64,000 nucleotides of DNA from Arthrobacter sp. AQ5-05 (GCF_003287975.1 NZ_QMKQ01000012.1:1-64000); one strand, 5' to 3'; shown: positions 45,613 to 54,887, numbered from the stretch's first letter. Translations and numbers: made by a program. The notes: a model not told the origin generated them from the sequence alone.

Positions 45613-46623
45613 TTACTTGGTCGTCCCGGGCTTGGCGGCGCGGGTTGCGGGCTTGGGACCCGGCTTGCCCGCAGGCTTTGGAGCCATGGCCATTGGCTTG
45701 GGAACGGCCATCGGCTTCGGTGCTGCAACCGGCTTGGCTGCAACGACCGGCTTGGCGGCCGGCGCCGGAGCGCTTGCCGGCTTGCTGGCTGCCGGACGAA
45801 CCGGAGCCTTGGAGACTGCCGGACGGCTGGACGCTTCGCGCACCGGGGCTGCCTTGGCAGGGGCCTTGGCCACTGCCGGGGCCGCCTTGACCGGGGCGAC
45901 CTTGGGTGCAAGCTTGGCGGCGGCCTCTTCGGCTGCTGCTTCCGCACGTACCTTGGCAAGCTTTTCCATGATGTCCGACTCGATGACATCGGCAACCGAA
46001 CCGCCGATGTCGCCCTGGGGCTCCGAGGTGTCCATCTTTGCCTTGGGGTTCGCTGCCTTGGCCTTGTCCGCGTCGCGCTGTTCCAGGCGACGGGCTTCGG
46101 CCTTGGCCTCGGCCTTGTTCTTCAGCGGTCCAACAACCATGACCATGTTGCGGCCATCGATGCGGGGGCTGGATTCAATCAGACCGACCTCGGCAACTGC
46201 CTCGGCGAACTTGTTGAGCAGGCGAATGCCCATTTCCGGACGCTGCTGTTCGCGGCCACGGAACTGGATCATGGCCTTGACCTTGTCACCGGCACCGAGG
46301 AAGCGCAACGCGTGGCCGACCTTGGTTTCGTAGTCGTGCTTGTCGATCTTCAGACGGAAACGGATTTCCTTCAGCACGGTGTTCGTCTGGTTCTTGCGTG
46401 TTTCACGCGCCTTGACAGCGGCCTCGTACTTGTACTTTCCGAAGTCCATCAGCTTGCACACGGGAGGCTTGGCAGTGGGTGCCACCTCCACGAGATCAAG
46501 GTCGGACTCGACGGCAAGACGAAGAGCATCCTCAATACGGACAATGCCAACCTGTTCACCGGCAGGGCCGACAAGCCGCACCTCTGGGACGCGGATTCGA
46601 TCATTAATGCGTGGATCGCTGAT
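45613..46623 (-). CDS. infC: Translation initiation factor IF-3 with long C-terminal tail
   Basis: IF-3 checks start codons and keeps 30S subunits apart. The core (about 1-175) begins [20 protein letters not shown] and contains [13 protein letters not shown] and [14 protein letters not shown]. After [15 protein letters not shown] a 150-residue Ala/Lys/Pro-rich, disordered tail follows, making 336 residues instead of about 180. I place the start at ATC (46621-46623): AGGAG lies at 46630-46634 with 6-base spacing and the IF-3 homology begins exactly there. No ATG, GTG or TTG fits. Non-AUG starts are a known self-control device of infC. Confidence 0.92.
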   Translation of the reverse strand: MSDPRINDRIRVPEVRLVGPAGEQVGIVRIEDALRLAVESDLDLVEVAPTAKPPVCKLMDFGKYKYEAAVKARETRKNQTNTVLKEIRFRLKIDKHDYETKVGHALRFLGAGDKVKAMIQFRGREQQRPEMGIRLLNKFAEAVAEVGLIESSPRIDGRNMVMVVGPLKNKAEAKAEARRLEQRDADKAKAANPKAKMDTSEPQGDIGGSVADVIESDIMEKLAKVRAEAAAEEAAAKLAPKVAPVKAAPAVAKAPAKAAPVREASSRPAVSKAPVRPAASKPASAPAPAAKPVVAAKPVAAPKPMAVPKPMAMAPKPAGKPGPKPATRAAKPGTTK

Positions 46624-46659
46624 GTGTTGCTCCTGAGTAGTTCGTAGTTTCAGGCCACC

Positions 46660-46703
46660 GCAGCAAAAAGAAAGGCCCTCGGCTGCAGGTGCAGGCGAAG
46701 GCC
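46660..46703 (-). promoter_or_regulatory. Possible attenuator in the infC leader
   Basis: On the minus strand GGCCTTCGCCTGC pairs with GCAGCCGAGGGCC (46674-46703; a few mismatches) and is followed by TTTCTTTTTG, an intrinsic-terminator layout. It sits about 25-30 bases before the infC ribosome-binding site and between the divergent DUF1844 gene and infC, so it would act as a leader attenuator. Confidence 0.5.
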
Positions 46704-46908
46704 CCAAATTCGATCGATGAAGAATCATCCAGCCAACGAACCCCGCGGGGTCATCGGCACCGAACTTACCCGGCCGCCTGATTCGGCTGCTGCGGGTGGG
46801 AGTGGCCTCCACTTGCATACTGAACCCAGGTGCTTTCGGTCGCATCCACCGAAGTGGACGACGCATCCAAATGCACGGATTCAGTCGGTCTATGGAAAGC
46901 TTAGCAGT

Positions 46909-47274
46909 ATGAGCACTCCTGAAACCAATCCGGACTCCAACAACGCCACCAACGAGATTCGCGACATTGCCGAGGTGGCAGCCGTTGAAATCATCACCAC
47001 CGCCGCCGTCCACCTCATGAGCGCCGCCGCGGTCAAATGCGGCCTGGCCGAGGGCCACGACGCCGAAGAGCTCAAGGACCTCGACGAGGCCCGCAAGCTC
47101 ATCACCGCACTGGCCGGCCTGGTCACCTCCGCAGCCCCGGAAATCGGCTCCCAGCACGCCGGACCGTTGCGCGACGGCCTGCGTTCGCTGCAGCTGGCCT
47201 TCCGCGAGGCCTCCTCGTTCCCGGACGAGCCGGGCAAGGGCCCGGGTGAGAAGCTCACCGGCCCGGTGAACTAA
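46909..47274 (+). CDS. DUF1844-family protein
   Basis: This 121-residue small helical protein has the DUF1844 core [26 protein letters not shown] followed by [18 protein letters not shown]. Its function is unknown. The family is regularly found beside infC in actinobacteria, which hints at a translation-linked role, but this is context only. The start [12 protein letters not shown] at 46909 gives the normal length; only a weak GGAAAG lies upstream. Confidence 0.85.
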   Translation: MSTPETNPDSNNATNEIRDIAEVAAVEIITTAAVHLMSAAAVKCGLAEGHDAEELKDLDEARKLITALAGLVTSAAPEIGSQHAGPLRDGLRSLQLAFREASSFPDEPGKGPGEKLTGPVN

Positions 47275-47387
47275 CACCCTCGAAACCCAGGTAACACTTC
47301 GACCCATGGACCGCTCGCGTCCGAGAGATTGGCCACACCGGAGTTTCGAGGTATTTCGATCCTCCCGGCCGGGCTCGGCCGCAAGGC

Positions 47388-47434
47388 AAAAAAGTCCCCC
47401 ACCGTTCAGAATCTGAACTGCGGGGGACTTTTTT
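47388..47434. terminator. Bidirectional terminator between DUF1844 and MFS genes
   Basis: AAAAAAGTCCCCC (47388-47400) and GGGGGACTTTTTT (47422-47434) form a stem with an inner GTTCAG/CTGAAC stem. Runs of A and T on both sides make it a functional terminator in both directions between convergent genes. Confidence 0.85.
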
Positions 47435-47451
47435 GTTGTCCTGCTTCGGTC

Positions 47452-48795
47452 CTAGCTTTCCGGCACCAGCACCCTTGCCCGGCCTCGGGCGCGCCGACGC
47501 CGGATCTGCTGGGCAACCAGGGCAACGGCGCAGATGACCGCCCCGATGACACCGACCATGATGAATCCGGCGTTGGCCCCGAAGCCGTCCACCGTCGCCC
47601 CGGTGATCGGGGAACCCAGCGCGGTGCCACCGGTCAGCGCCGATCCGTACCATCCCATGGCCTCGCCGCGGCGCTTTTCCGCCACCAGATCGGTCAGCCA
47701 TTCCGAGGCCGCCGAGAGCACCGGGGCGCAGAGCATCCCGGGCGGGATCGACAGCAGGGCCAGGGACCAGGTGTCGGTGGCAAACGCCATCGGAACGGTC
47801 AGCACGGCCATGGCCAGCAGCAGCACGATCGGGGAGATGCGCCGGTTCAGGCTGCCGTAGAACAAGCCGCCCACCAGCGAGGCTCCACACCAGAACAGGA
47901 ACACGATGCCCAGCTGGCCCTCGCTGCCGTTCTCGTCCAGCAGCGAGAGGATGCCGACCTCGGTGCCCGAAAGCACCAGCCCGGCCCCGGAGGCGGCGAT
48001 GAACACCGCGACGACCGAGGCGCTGACCCAGCCGAACTTGTGCCGGAAGCTGCGCCCGCGCGCCACGACCCGGGCCTTGGTCGACTTCGCGCCGGCCACG
48101 ATCAGCTCGGCCTCCACGTCGGCCAGGCCGCCGGGGCCCGCAGCGATCAGCGAGGCTTCGGCCCCGAGGCGCTCCTCATGCGGGTTGGCCTTGTGCGCGA
48201 CGGCGCCGGGCTGGCCGGAGCGCGTGGGCGGGTTCAACAGCATCAGTGCCAGCCCGGAGACCGAGGAGGCGATGCCGATGCCGATCATCCCGACGGTGGT
48301 GTCCAGCGAGGTCGCCACGATGCCAGCGCCCGCGGGGCCGACGATGAAGACCAGTTCGGTGGCCATGGCGTCCAGCGCGAAGGCCGAACGCCGGGTGTCC
48401 CCGGTGGTCATCACGCCCAGCGCCGTGCGCACCACGGAGAAGACCGGCAGCGAGAAAAGCCCGCCGATGAACACCAGCGGCAGCACCCAGGTGAAGGAGA
48501 CCTGCGGGACGATGCTCCAGACCACGACCTCGGCGATGACCGAGGGGATCAGGGCCCGGCGCAGCCCGTACATGTCAACGATGTGCCCGCGCCAGGGTGC
48601 GCCCAGCGCGATGCCGATGGTCATCAGGGCAACCACCAGTCCGGCCGATCCCCATTCCTGGTCCAGTTCATTGACCAGGTGCAGCAGCAGGAGCATGCCG
48701 ACCGCGGCGTGCGGCAACCGTGCGACCATGCCGATGAGCAGCAGGGCGCCGACCCCGGGTTGCTTCAGCAGTTGGCCGTAGCGACCGAATTTCAT
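47452..48795 (-). CDS. MFS transporter
   Basis: This 447-residue major facilitator superfamily protein has about twelve membrane helices in two halves, separated by a central cytosolic loop (about 190-240). Segments include the signature-like RGHIVDMYGLRRALIPS after helix 2 and the second-half GSLNRRISPIVLLLA. The substrate is unknown; the sequence is of the drug-efflux-like type. Its ATG overlaps the SseB-domain gene's TGA, so the two are co-translated, a pairing also seen near hisA in relatives. Confidence 0.87.
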   Translation of the reverse strand: MKFGRYGQLLKQPGVGALLLIGMVARLPHAAVGMLLLLHLVNELDQEWGSAGLVVALMTIGIALGAPWRGHIVDMYGLRRALIPSVIAEVVVWSIVPQVSFTWVLPLVFIGGLFSLPVFSVVRTALGVMTTGDTRRSAFALDAMATELVFIVGPAGAGIVATSLDTTVGMIGIGIASSVSGLALMLLNPPTRSGQPGAVAHKANPHEERLGAEASLIAAGPGGLADVEAELIVAGAKSTKARVVARGRSFRHKFGWVSASVVAVFIAASGAGLVLSGTEVGILSLLDENGSEGQLGIVFLFWCGASLVGGLFYGSLNRRISPIVLLLAMAVLTVPMAFATDTWSLALLSIPPGMLCAPVLSAASEWLTDLVAEKRRGEAMGWYGSALTGGTALGSPITGATVDGFGANAGFIMVGVIGAVICAVALVAQQIRRRRARGRARVLVPES

Positions 48796-49694
48796 GCGCC
48801 GGTGCCGGGTGCCGCCCGCAGGGCGACCTCGAGCGAGTCGACGTTCTCGGCGAAGTGCCGGTCGGCGGCCAGCCGCGTGTGCACGCGGGTGACGCAGTCG
48901 CGGGCGGCGGCCTCGTCGGTGCCGGGGCGGAAGAAGAATTCGAGGCGCAGTTCGGGGCCCGATCCCCCGCCGGGCACGGCGGTGCCCGCGGCGGTGCGCG
49001 TTCCCACGCCCTGGCCCGGTGCCATGTGGATCGCTGCCAGGGCATCTTCCGAGGCCACCTGCTCCTCGATGGCCACTGCCAGCTCCTCGTTGAGGTAGCT
49101 GGGCGTCCACGCGCGTTGTTGGGCCAGCGCCCACATGCCGGGGCGGCGCAGCACGAAGGTGAAGTCGGTTCCGGGATCGAGCACCAGCATCTGGGCTTCC
49201 TCGCTGACAGCGGAGAGCGCGGCGCGCGGTGCGAAGACCGCCACGGGGCGGGCCTCGGCGTGCCAGGCCTGGAGGTTGTCGACGCTGCTGAAAACGGGCA
49301 GGGCGGTGCGGCCGTCCGGGGCGGTGAGCGTGACCAGTGCCATGTCCGCTTCCTTGTCCTCGGTGAAGCCGTGTTCCCCCAGGCCTCCCTCGGCCAGCTG
49401 GGCCACCACGGCAATGTAGACGCGGGCCTCGGCCAGGGCTGCGTGGATCTGCTGCTCGCTGCCGGTTCCCGCGACCAGGGCGGCCAGGGCGGCCTCGAGC
49501 TTCGGGTCGATCAGGCCGTTGTCGTTGTCGAAGTTGTGCAGCGGGTTTCCCTCGCCGGACAGGTCCCGGCCTTCCCAGCTTTGGCCCGCCGAGTCGACGG
49601 CGCCGCCGGCGCGCTGCAGGGCCGCGGCAATGTGGCCGGGCAGGTGTCGTTCGGCACCCTGGCCGGCGTGGGAAGAAGGAGAATTCGCGCTCAT
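48792..49694 (-). CDS. SseB-domain protein
   Basis: This 300-residue protein has an SseB N-terminal-type domain (about 50-180, with VYIAVVAQL, DMALVTLTAPDGRTALPVFSSVDNLQAWH and RPVAVFAPRAAL) and a C-terminal helical/beta part. The domain name comes from enhanced serine sensitivity in E. coli, but the actinobacterial role is unknown. There is no Shine-Dalgarno; TAGCAT lies 6 bases before the ATG. First gene of a pair with the MFS transporter. Confidence 0.82.
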   Translation of the reverse strand: MSANSPSSHAGQGAERHLPGHIAAALQRAGGAVDSAGQSWEGRDLSGEGNPLHNFDNDNGLIDPKLEAALAALVAGTGSEQQIHAALAEARVYIAVVAQLAEGGLGEHGFTEDKEADMALVTLTAPDGRTALPVFSSVDNLQAWHAEARPVAVFAPRAALSAVSEEAQMLVLDPGTDFTFVLRRPGMWALAQQRAWTPSYLNEELAVAIEEQVASEDALAAIHMAPGQGVGTRTAAGTAVPGGGSGPELRLEFFFRPGTDEAAARDCVTRVHTRLAADRHFAENVDSLEVALRAAPGTGA

Positions 49695-49738
49695 ACGCCC
49701 ATGCTATCCCGCGCCCGTGCCGGGGCCTGATCGGCTGT

Positions 49739-50670
49739 TTACCCTGCCCACAGGTCCGCGGCCCACGTGCCACGGCGAATCCCTGCCGGTGGATGGTCTG
49801 CACCGTGTGGCGAACCTCGCGCGCAGCGACTGCGGCGCGACGCCGAGGAGCCTGGCTGGCCAAGGTCCCAGAGCATCCTGTAGTACCCGATGCGTTCGGC
49901 ATCCGATTCGATCCCGTAGCCGGCATAGACGTGGCCTTCGTACCCGGGACCGTGGTTCCAGGCGGTGCTCCAGGCCGCAACGGCAAGGTCCGCCCAGCGA
50001 TCGGCCACGCCCGGCCAGCCCAGATCCACGTGCGCGGCGAAGTTCCCGTGTTCATCCAGCAGCGTGTTCGGCGCACAGGCGTCGCCGTGGCACACCACCA
50101 GGTCCGGGGGTGTGGAGGAGCGGACAGCAGTTCCCGGGCCGCGGGAACACCCAGGTGCGCGTAGTCCCCTGCTCCGGTTTTCGGGTCCCGCCCCCGCCCC
50201 GACGCGTTTCTCGAAGGCCTGCAGGCGGTCGCCCACCGACCATTCGAAGGGGCAGCCTTGGAGCGGCAAGGCGTCGTGCAGCTTCCGGAGTCGCGCACCC
50301 AGGGCGCAGGCGGCCTGCCCGGGGCGTTTCATCCAGGTCTCGGACACCGCGGATTCACCCGGCAGGGCGGCGGTGGGCAGCCAGCTTCCCGATTCGTCGT
50401 TGCCGACCTCGATCACCGGCTGCACGCGGGCATGCCCGGACGCCCAGCGAAGCCGCAGGGCTTCTGCGGCGAAATCGGTGTCCTCGGTGTCGGTCGGGGC
50501 GCACTTGAGGTACCGGTCGGTGGCGGTGCCGGCCCCCATCCGGTAGGTCGTTCCCCCGCTTGGTTGACCCAGACCGCCTCGATGTCTTGGCCCCCGGCCA
50601 TCCGGGAGACGGAGGCGGGAACGGTGCCGGTCCCTGCGGGGATGAAGGTAAGGGGAGATCGAATGCCCAT
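49739..50670 (-). pseudogene. Aminoglycoside phosphotransferase, APH(3')-like, frameshifted
   Basis: The homology is clear but split across frames. MAGGQDIEAVWVNQA is in one frame, then GGTTYRMGAGTATDRYLK in the next (shift near 50551, in a G run). GDYAHLGVPAARELLSAPP (about 50115-50180) is again out of frame, before PDLVVCHGDACAPNTLLD returns to the main frame. That piece holds the catalytic HGDxxxxN and the DLGWPGVADRWADLAV metal site. Three single-base shifts in or near homopolymers are needed to restore the protein, and the C-terminus runs on past the usual end. A working kinase is therefore not encoded as written. Sequencing error is the alternative. Confidence 0.8.
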
Positions 50671-50738
50671 CCTCCCGGCATGCCCGATCCCCGCCCGGCG
50701 TCGCGAGCCGAATCCGCCGAAACACCGGCGGGACAGGA

Positions 50739-50769
50739 AAAGGGTGAAGTCCGCTGGACTTCACCCTTT
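50739..50769 (-). terminator. Terminator of the his cluster
   Basis: AAAGGGTGAAGTCC (50739-50752) pairs perfectly with 50756-50769 around a GCT loop, and the stem can be extended outwards with mismatches. It lies about 45 bases after the hisA stop. Confidence 0.75.
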
Positions 50770-50814
50770 CCTTGTCAATGCCGTACGCCGGCCCATGTGG
50801 CCGGCACCGGGGAC

Positions 50815-51558
50815 CTAGCGGCGGCCTGCCACGTCCAGGGCCTCGGCCATGGTGAACTTGCCCGCGTACAGGGCCTTGCCCACGATGGCGCCTTCGACGC
50901 CGGCCGGGACCAGCTCGCGCAGCACGCGCAGGTCCTCGAGGCTGGAGATGCCGCCGGAGGCGATGACCGGCTTGGAGGTGCGCGTGCACATCTCGGCGAG
51001 CAGTTCCACGTTCGGTCCGCGCAGCGTTCCGTCCTTGGTCACGTCGGTGACGACATAGCGGGCGCAGCCGGCGTCCTCCAGGCGGGCGAGCACGTCCCAG
51101 ATGTCGCCGCCTTCCTTGGTCCAGCCGCGGCCCGAAAGCACGGTGCCGCGCACGTCCAGGCCGACGGCGATCTTGTCGCCGTGGCGGGCGATGGCGCGGG
51201 CGGTCCATTCCGGGTTTTCCAGGGCCGCGGTGCCCAGGTTCACGCGGGTGGCCCCGAATTCGAGGGCGCGCTCGAGGGATTCGTCGTCGCGGATGCCGCC
51301 GGAGAGCTCGACCTTGATGGTCAGCTCCCTGGCGATGCGGCCCAGCAGTTCGGTGTTGGCGCCACGGTCGAAGGCAGCATCCAGGTCAACCAGGTGCACC
51401 CATTCGGCGCCGGCTTCCTGCCAGGCCAAGGCGTTTTCGAGCGGGTCGCCGTAGCTGGTCTCGGAGCCGGCCTCACCCTGGACCAGGCGCACGGCCTGGC
51501 CGTTCACCACGTCGACGGCAGGCAGCAGCTCAAGGATGTTGTTTTGGTTCTCGGACAT
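50815..51558 (-). CDS. priA: Phosphoribosyl isomerase A (HisA/PriA)
   Basis: This (beta-alpha)8 barrel isomerises ProFAR in histidine synthesis. In actinobacteria it usually also performs the TrpF reaction of tryptophan synthesis. The 247-residue protein begins [20 protein letters not shown] with catalytic Asp in PAVDV, has [13 protein letters not shown], and [15 protein letters not shown] with the second catalytic Asp. Dual function is family knowledge, supported by this lineage but not tested here. It is the last gene of hisC-B-H-(52 aa)-A. Confidence 0.95.
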   Translation of the reverse strand: MSENQNNILELLPAVDVVNGQAVRLVQGEAGSETSYGDPLENALAWQEAGAEWVHLVDLDAAFDRGANTELLGRIARELTIKVELSGGIRDDESLERALEFGATRVNLGTAALENPEWTARAIARHGDKIAVGLDVRGTVLSGRGWTKEGGDIWDVLARLEDAGCARYVVTDVTKDGTLRGPNVELLAEMCTRTSKPVIASGGISSLEDLRVLRELVPAGVEGAIVGKALYAGKFTMAEALDVAGRR

Positions 51559-51627
51559 GATCGATCCTTAGGTTCGGTGTCGGCCGACGCCGGGGCAGGG
51601 GTGCGGTGCCGGCAGGCGGGCCGTTGG

Positions 51628-51786
51628 TTAAAGCAGGGTGAGGCGGTAGGCGGCGAAGAGCGAAACCCCGGCCAGCGCCCAGACGGCGATGATCCAGGAG
51701 AGGTGCGCACGTTGCTGGCGCAGGGAGAGCGCGCCGCCGGCTAGGATCCCGGCGACGCCCATGAGTACAACTGACCAGATGAGCAT
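51628..51786 (-). CDS. Small two-helix membrane protein (52 aa) between hisH and hisA
   Basis: I do not recognise this protein. It reads MLIWSVVLMGVAGILAGGAL and ends in AYRLTLL, with two hydrophobic helices (about 2-20 and 30-46) joined by a basic loop SLRQQRAH. The ATG (51784-51786) lies only 3 bases after the hisH stop, so translation is likely coupled. Codon use matches neighbouring genes. A small membrane protein at this place is commonly annotated in Arthrobacter-type genomes. Its role is unknown. Confidence 0.6.
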   Translation of the reverse strand: MLIWSVVLMGVAGILAGGALSLRQQRAHLSWIIAVWALAGVSLFAAYRLTLL

Positions 51787-51789
51787 GGA

Positions 51790-52425
51790 CTACAGGCTCT
51801 CCAACCAGTTGCGCAGCAACCTTGCCCCGGCTTCCCCGGACTTCTCCGGGTGGAATTGCAGGGCGCACAGCGGCCCGTTTTCGATGCCGGCGATGAAGGG
51901 GACCCCGTGTTCGGCCCAGGTGACCTGCGGCGGGGTCATCTTGGGCTGGGCGACCTCGAAGTTCCATTCCTGCACCGCGTAGGAGTGCACGAAGTAGAAG
52001 CGTTCGTTTTCAATCCCGGCGAACAGCTTGCTGCCGGCCGGAGGGGTGACGGTGTTCCATCCCATGTGCGGGATGACCGGGGCCTTGAGCAGCTCCACGG
52101 TGCCGGGCCATTCGCCCAATCCGGGGGTGCGGATACCGTGCTCCACACCCTCGTCGAAGAAGACCTGGTGTCCGACACAGACACCGAGCACCGGCCGTCC
52201 GCCGGCGATGCGGCGTCCGATCCAGCGGATCGCACCGACGTCCTTGAGCGCCTGCATGACCGCGGCAAACGCGCCGACGCCTGGAACGAAAAGCCCGTCG
52301 CATTCGAGGATGTCCTCGGGCTTGGCCGAGAGCTTGACCTGCGCGCCGGCAGCCTCAAGTGCCCGGACGGCGGAACGGACATTGCCCGATCCGTAGTCCA
52401 GGACCGTGACGGTCTTGGCCGCCAT
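51790..52425 (-). CDS. hisH: Imidazole glycerol phosphate synthase, glutaminase subunit
   Basis: It supplies ammonia from glutamine to HisF. The 211-residue class I amidotransferase starts [18 protein letters not shown] and has the nucleophile Cys83 in [12 protein letters not shown] and the His/Glu of [12 protein letters not shown]. HisF is not in the window. It lies immediately after hisB with no gap. Confidence 0.95.
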   Translation of the reverse strand: MAAKTVTVLDYGSGNVRSAVRALEAAGAQVKLSAKPEDILECDGLFVPGVGAFAAVMQALKDVGAIRWIGRRIAGGRPVLGVCVGHQVFFDEGVEHGIRTPGLGEWPGTVELLKAPVIPHMGWNTVTPPAGSKLFAGIENERFYFVHSYAVQEWNFEVAQPKMTPPQVTWAEHGVPFIAGIENGPLCALQFHPEKSGEAGARLLRNWLESL

Positions 52426-53046
52426 CTACAGCGCACCCTTGGTGGACGGGATGGCGTCGCCGATGCGGGGGTCGATTTCCACGGCTTCGCGCAACGCGCG
52501 GGCCAGTGCCTTGAACTGGGCCTCGACGATGTGGTGCGGGTCGCGGCCCGAGAGCACCTCGATGTGGGCGCAGATCTGCGCGTGGAAGGTCAGCGACTCG
52601 AACACGTGGCGGGTCATCGAACCGGTGAAGTGCCCGCCGATCAGGTGGTACTCCTGGCCGGCCGGCTCGCCACCGTGGACCAGGTAGGGGCGCCCGGAGA
52701 TGTCGACCACGGCGCGGGCCAGGGCCTCGTCCAGCGGCGCGTAGGCGGTGCCGAAACGGCGGATGCCTGCCTTGTTGCCCAGCGCAGTGCGCAGCACCTC
52801 GCCGATGGTGATCGCGGTGTCCTCGACGGTGTGGTGCACATCGATGTCGATGTCGCCGGTGGCACGCACGGTGAGGTCGATGAGCGAATGCTTCGACAGT
52901 GCCGTCAGCATGTGGTCGTAGAACGGTACGCCGGTGCTGATTTCGGAGCGGCCGGTGCCGTCCAGATCTAGTTCGACAAAGACGGAGGACTCGCTGGTGA
53001 TGCGTTCGAGGCGAGCGCGACGACCCGTGAGTTTTTCGGCAGACAT
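52426..53046 (-). CDS. hisB: Imidazoleglycerol-phosphate dehydratase
   Basis: This manganese enzyme dehydrates IGP in histidine synthesis. The 206-residue protein has the metal-binding signatures [31 protein letters not shown] and [18 protein letters not shown] chose the ATG at 53046, six bases after AAAGGA, over the ATG two codons earlier, which touches that site. Confidence 0.95.
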   Translation of the reverse strand: MSAEKLTGRRARLERITSESSVFVELDLDGTGRSEISTGVPFYDHMLTALSKHSLIDLTVRATGDIDIDVHHTVEDTAITIGEVLRTALGNKAGIRRFGTAYAPLDEALARAVVDISGRPYLVHGGEPAGQEYHLIGGHFTGSMTRHVFESLTFHAQICAHIEVLSGRDPHHIVEAQFKALARALREAVEIDPRIGDAIPSTKGAL

Positions 53047-53160
53047 GCACATTCCTTTAGATCAGGCGGTGAGACGAGGATGTGGGGCGGCGGAACACCG
53101 ATGCACTATCGGAAGAAGGGCCACGGCCCGTCCTCCGGCACCATTGCCACCTACCCAAGT

Positions 53161-54282
53161 TTAGCTTGAGAGCGTGTGAGGACCCTGATCGAGCAGTTCC
53201 TCGAGGCGGACAAGGAACGCGGTGGTTTCGTCCTCGGTGCCCGCGGTGACCCGCAGGTGGCCGGGAATCCCCACGTCACGGATGATCACCCCGGCCTCGA
53301 GCAGCCCGTTCCAGATGGCCTTGGTGTCCTTGACTCCCCCGAAGAAGACGAAGTTGGAATCGCTGGAGGCAGGGTGCAGCCCCATCCGGGTGAGCTCGTT
53401 GACGATGCGGTCGCGCTGGACCTTGATGGCCTCGACGTTGGCCAGCAGGATGTCCGCGTGCTTGAGTGCGGCATTCGCCGTTGCCTGGGTGACTGCCGAG
53501 AGGTGGTACGGCAGCCGCACCAGGCGGATCGCGTCGGCGACCTCCGGAGCTGCGGCCAGGTAGCCGAGACGGGCGCCGGCCAGGGCGAACGCCTTGGACA
53601 TGGTCCGCGAAACGATCAGGCGTTCGCGGCCCGGCAGCAGGGAAAGAGCCGAAAGCGTCCCGGTGTGGGCGAATTCCGCGTACGCCTCGTCGACGATCAC
53701 GATGGCGTTGCTGGCTTTGCCCGCCTCGTAGACGGCCTCGACGACATCCAGGCCAAGCGCGGTGCCGGTCGGGTTGTTCGGCGAGCACAGGATGACAATG
53801 TTCGGCGCGGCCTCGCGGACCTGTGCCGCGGCGTCGATGGCCGAAAGCCCGTAGTCCGCCGAGCGGACGCCGGCCAGGTAGGTGGTGTCGGTCCCGGAGG
53901 CCAGCAGCGGGTACATCGAGTAGGTGGGAGGGAAACCCATCACCGTGCGCCCGGGCCCGCCGAAGGCCTGCATGATCTGCTGGAGGACCTCGTTGGATCC
54001 GTTGGCAGCCCAGACGTTGTCGGCTTCCAGTCCGTGGCCCAGGTAGGCGGCGAGACGTTCGCGCAATTCGGTGAACTCGCGGTCCGGGTAGCGGTTCAGT
54101 CCCACGGCTGCTGCGGAGACTTCTTCGACGATGGCCCGGTGCACTTCCGCGGGAAGCGGATGGGTGTTTTCGTTGACGTTCAACTGAATGGGTACGTCGA
54201 TTTGGGGTGCGCCGTAAGGTTCAAGACCTTGAAGATTCTCTCGCAGGGGCAGATTTGCCAGGCGATTTAGCCGTTCATTCAC
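53161..54282 (-). CDS. hisC: Histidinol-phosphate aminotransferase
   Basis: This PLP-dependent aminotransferase acts in histidine synthesis. The 373-residue fold-type I enzyme has ILCSPNNPTGTALG, VIVDEAYAEFA and the PLP lysine Lys230 in SRTMSKAFALAGARLGY. The start is GTG (54280-54282). There is no Shine-Dalgarno; TAGACT (54289-54294) lies 6 bases upstream, so this is probably the leaderless start of the his transcript. hisB begins 114 bases downstream. Confidence 0.95.
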   Translation of the reverse strand: MNERLNRLANLPLRENLQGLEPYGAPQIDVPIQLNVNENTHPLPAEVHRAIVEEVSAAAVGLNRYPDREFTELRERLAAYLGHGLEADNVWAANGSNEVLQQIMQAFGGPGRTVMGFPPTYSMYPLLASGTDTTYLAGVRSADYGLSAIDAAAQVREAAPNIVILCSPNNPTGTALGLDVVEAVYEAGKASNAIVIVDEAYAEFAHTGTLSALSLLPGRERLIVSRTMSKAFALAGARLGYLAAAPEVADAIRLVRLPYHLSAVTQATANAALKHADILLANVEAIKVQRDRIVNELTRMGLHPASSDSNFVFFGGVKDTKAIWNGLLEAGVIIRDVGIPGHLRVTAGTEDETTAFLVRLEELLDQGPHTLSS

Positions 54283-54360
54283 GGTGCAAGTCTACGGCGG
54301 CGGTGTGGCGACCTTGGAATCTTCACCGGTACCACGGGTAATAAACGGTTAGCAATGATT

Positions 54361-54386
54361 GGGCGCGGCAGCGATCGGCGCGCCCC
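54361..54386 (-). terminator. Possible terminator of the LysM gene
   Basis: GGGCGCG and CGCGCCC-type arms (54361-54386) form a short stem just after the LysM gene stop. Weak evidence. Confidence 0.3.
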
Positions 54387-54399
54387 AGCGGTGCTGGCC

Positions 54400-54804
54400 C
54401 TAGCTTCCGGTGGGGACGAAGATTTCCGCCCCGGGGTGCAGCACGGAGCTGTTGAGGTTGTTCATGTCGCCGATCCGCCGAACGGCTTCGCGGGGCTCGA
54501 GTTGCGGGGCGAACTCGCGGGCAATCCCCCACAAGGTGTCGCCCTCGATGACGGTGACGCTGACGGCCTCGACGCCCAGCGGGGTGTCGTCCGAGGCGTT
54601 GGCCGGGGACTGGAACAGGCCAAGGAGCATGAGCACCGCCGCGCTGACCAGGAAGATGGGCAGTGCAATCAACACGAATTTTCCGCGGCGCGTGAGTCGC
54701 AGGGGCGCCAGCGCGGGCTGCGAACCCAGTGCGGATTGTGGCGCCGGGGTGTAGTCGTCGGATGTTACAAGGTGGAGCGGGGCCGAGAAAGCAGTGTTTG
54801 CCAT
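54400..54804 (-). CDS. LysM membrane protein next to lexA (YneA/ChiZ-like)
   Basis: This 134-residue protein has a cytosolic N-terminus (about 1-40), one membrane helix (FVLIALPIFLVSAAVLMLLGL, about 43-63) and an extracytoplasmic LysM domain (about 82-131, VTVIEGDTLWGIAREFAPQL) that binds peptidoglycan. Genes of this shape divergent from lexA are SOS-induced division inhibitors in other Gram-positives (YneA in Bacillus, the lexA-adjacent Rv2719c/ChiZ in mycobacteria). The shared region holds a perfect SOS box (54888-54901), about 85 bases before this start, which supports the same role here. Confidence 0.85.
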   Translation of the reverse strand: MANTAFSAPLHLVTSDDYTPAPQSALGSQPALAPLRLTRRGKFVLIALPIFLVSAAVLMLLGLFQSPANASDDTPLGVEAVSVTVIEGDTLWGIAREFAPQLEPREAVRRIGDMNNLNSSVLHPGAEIFVPTGS

Positions 54805-54887
54805 GTCTTTGCCTTTCCTCTGTATTCATTTGCCGGACGGGCCTGGTGGCCCATTCGAACAGATGACGGTTATTCGAACGCATCTTT

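Noticed and set aside
45613-47307. A 564-residue IF-3 with a long N-terminal extension
   Set aside because: The extension would run through the leader hairpin and antisense to DUF1844. Homology and the ribosome-binding site place the start at 46623.
47452-50298. Treating the MFS frame and upstream sequence as one 948-residue fusion
   Set aside because: The upstream part is the wrong frame of SseB and of the aph remnant. The MFS start at 48795 overlaps the SseB stop in the usual ATGA way.
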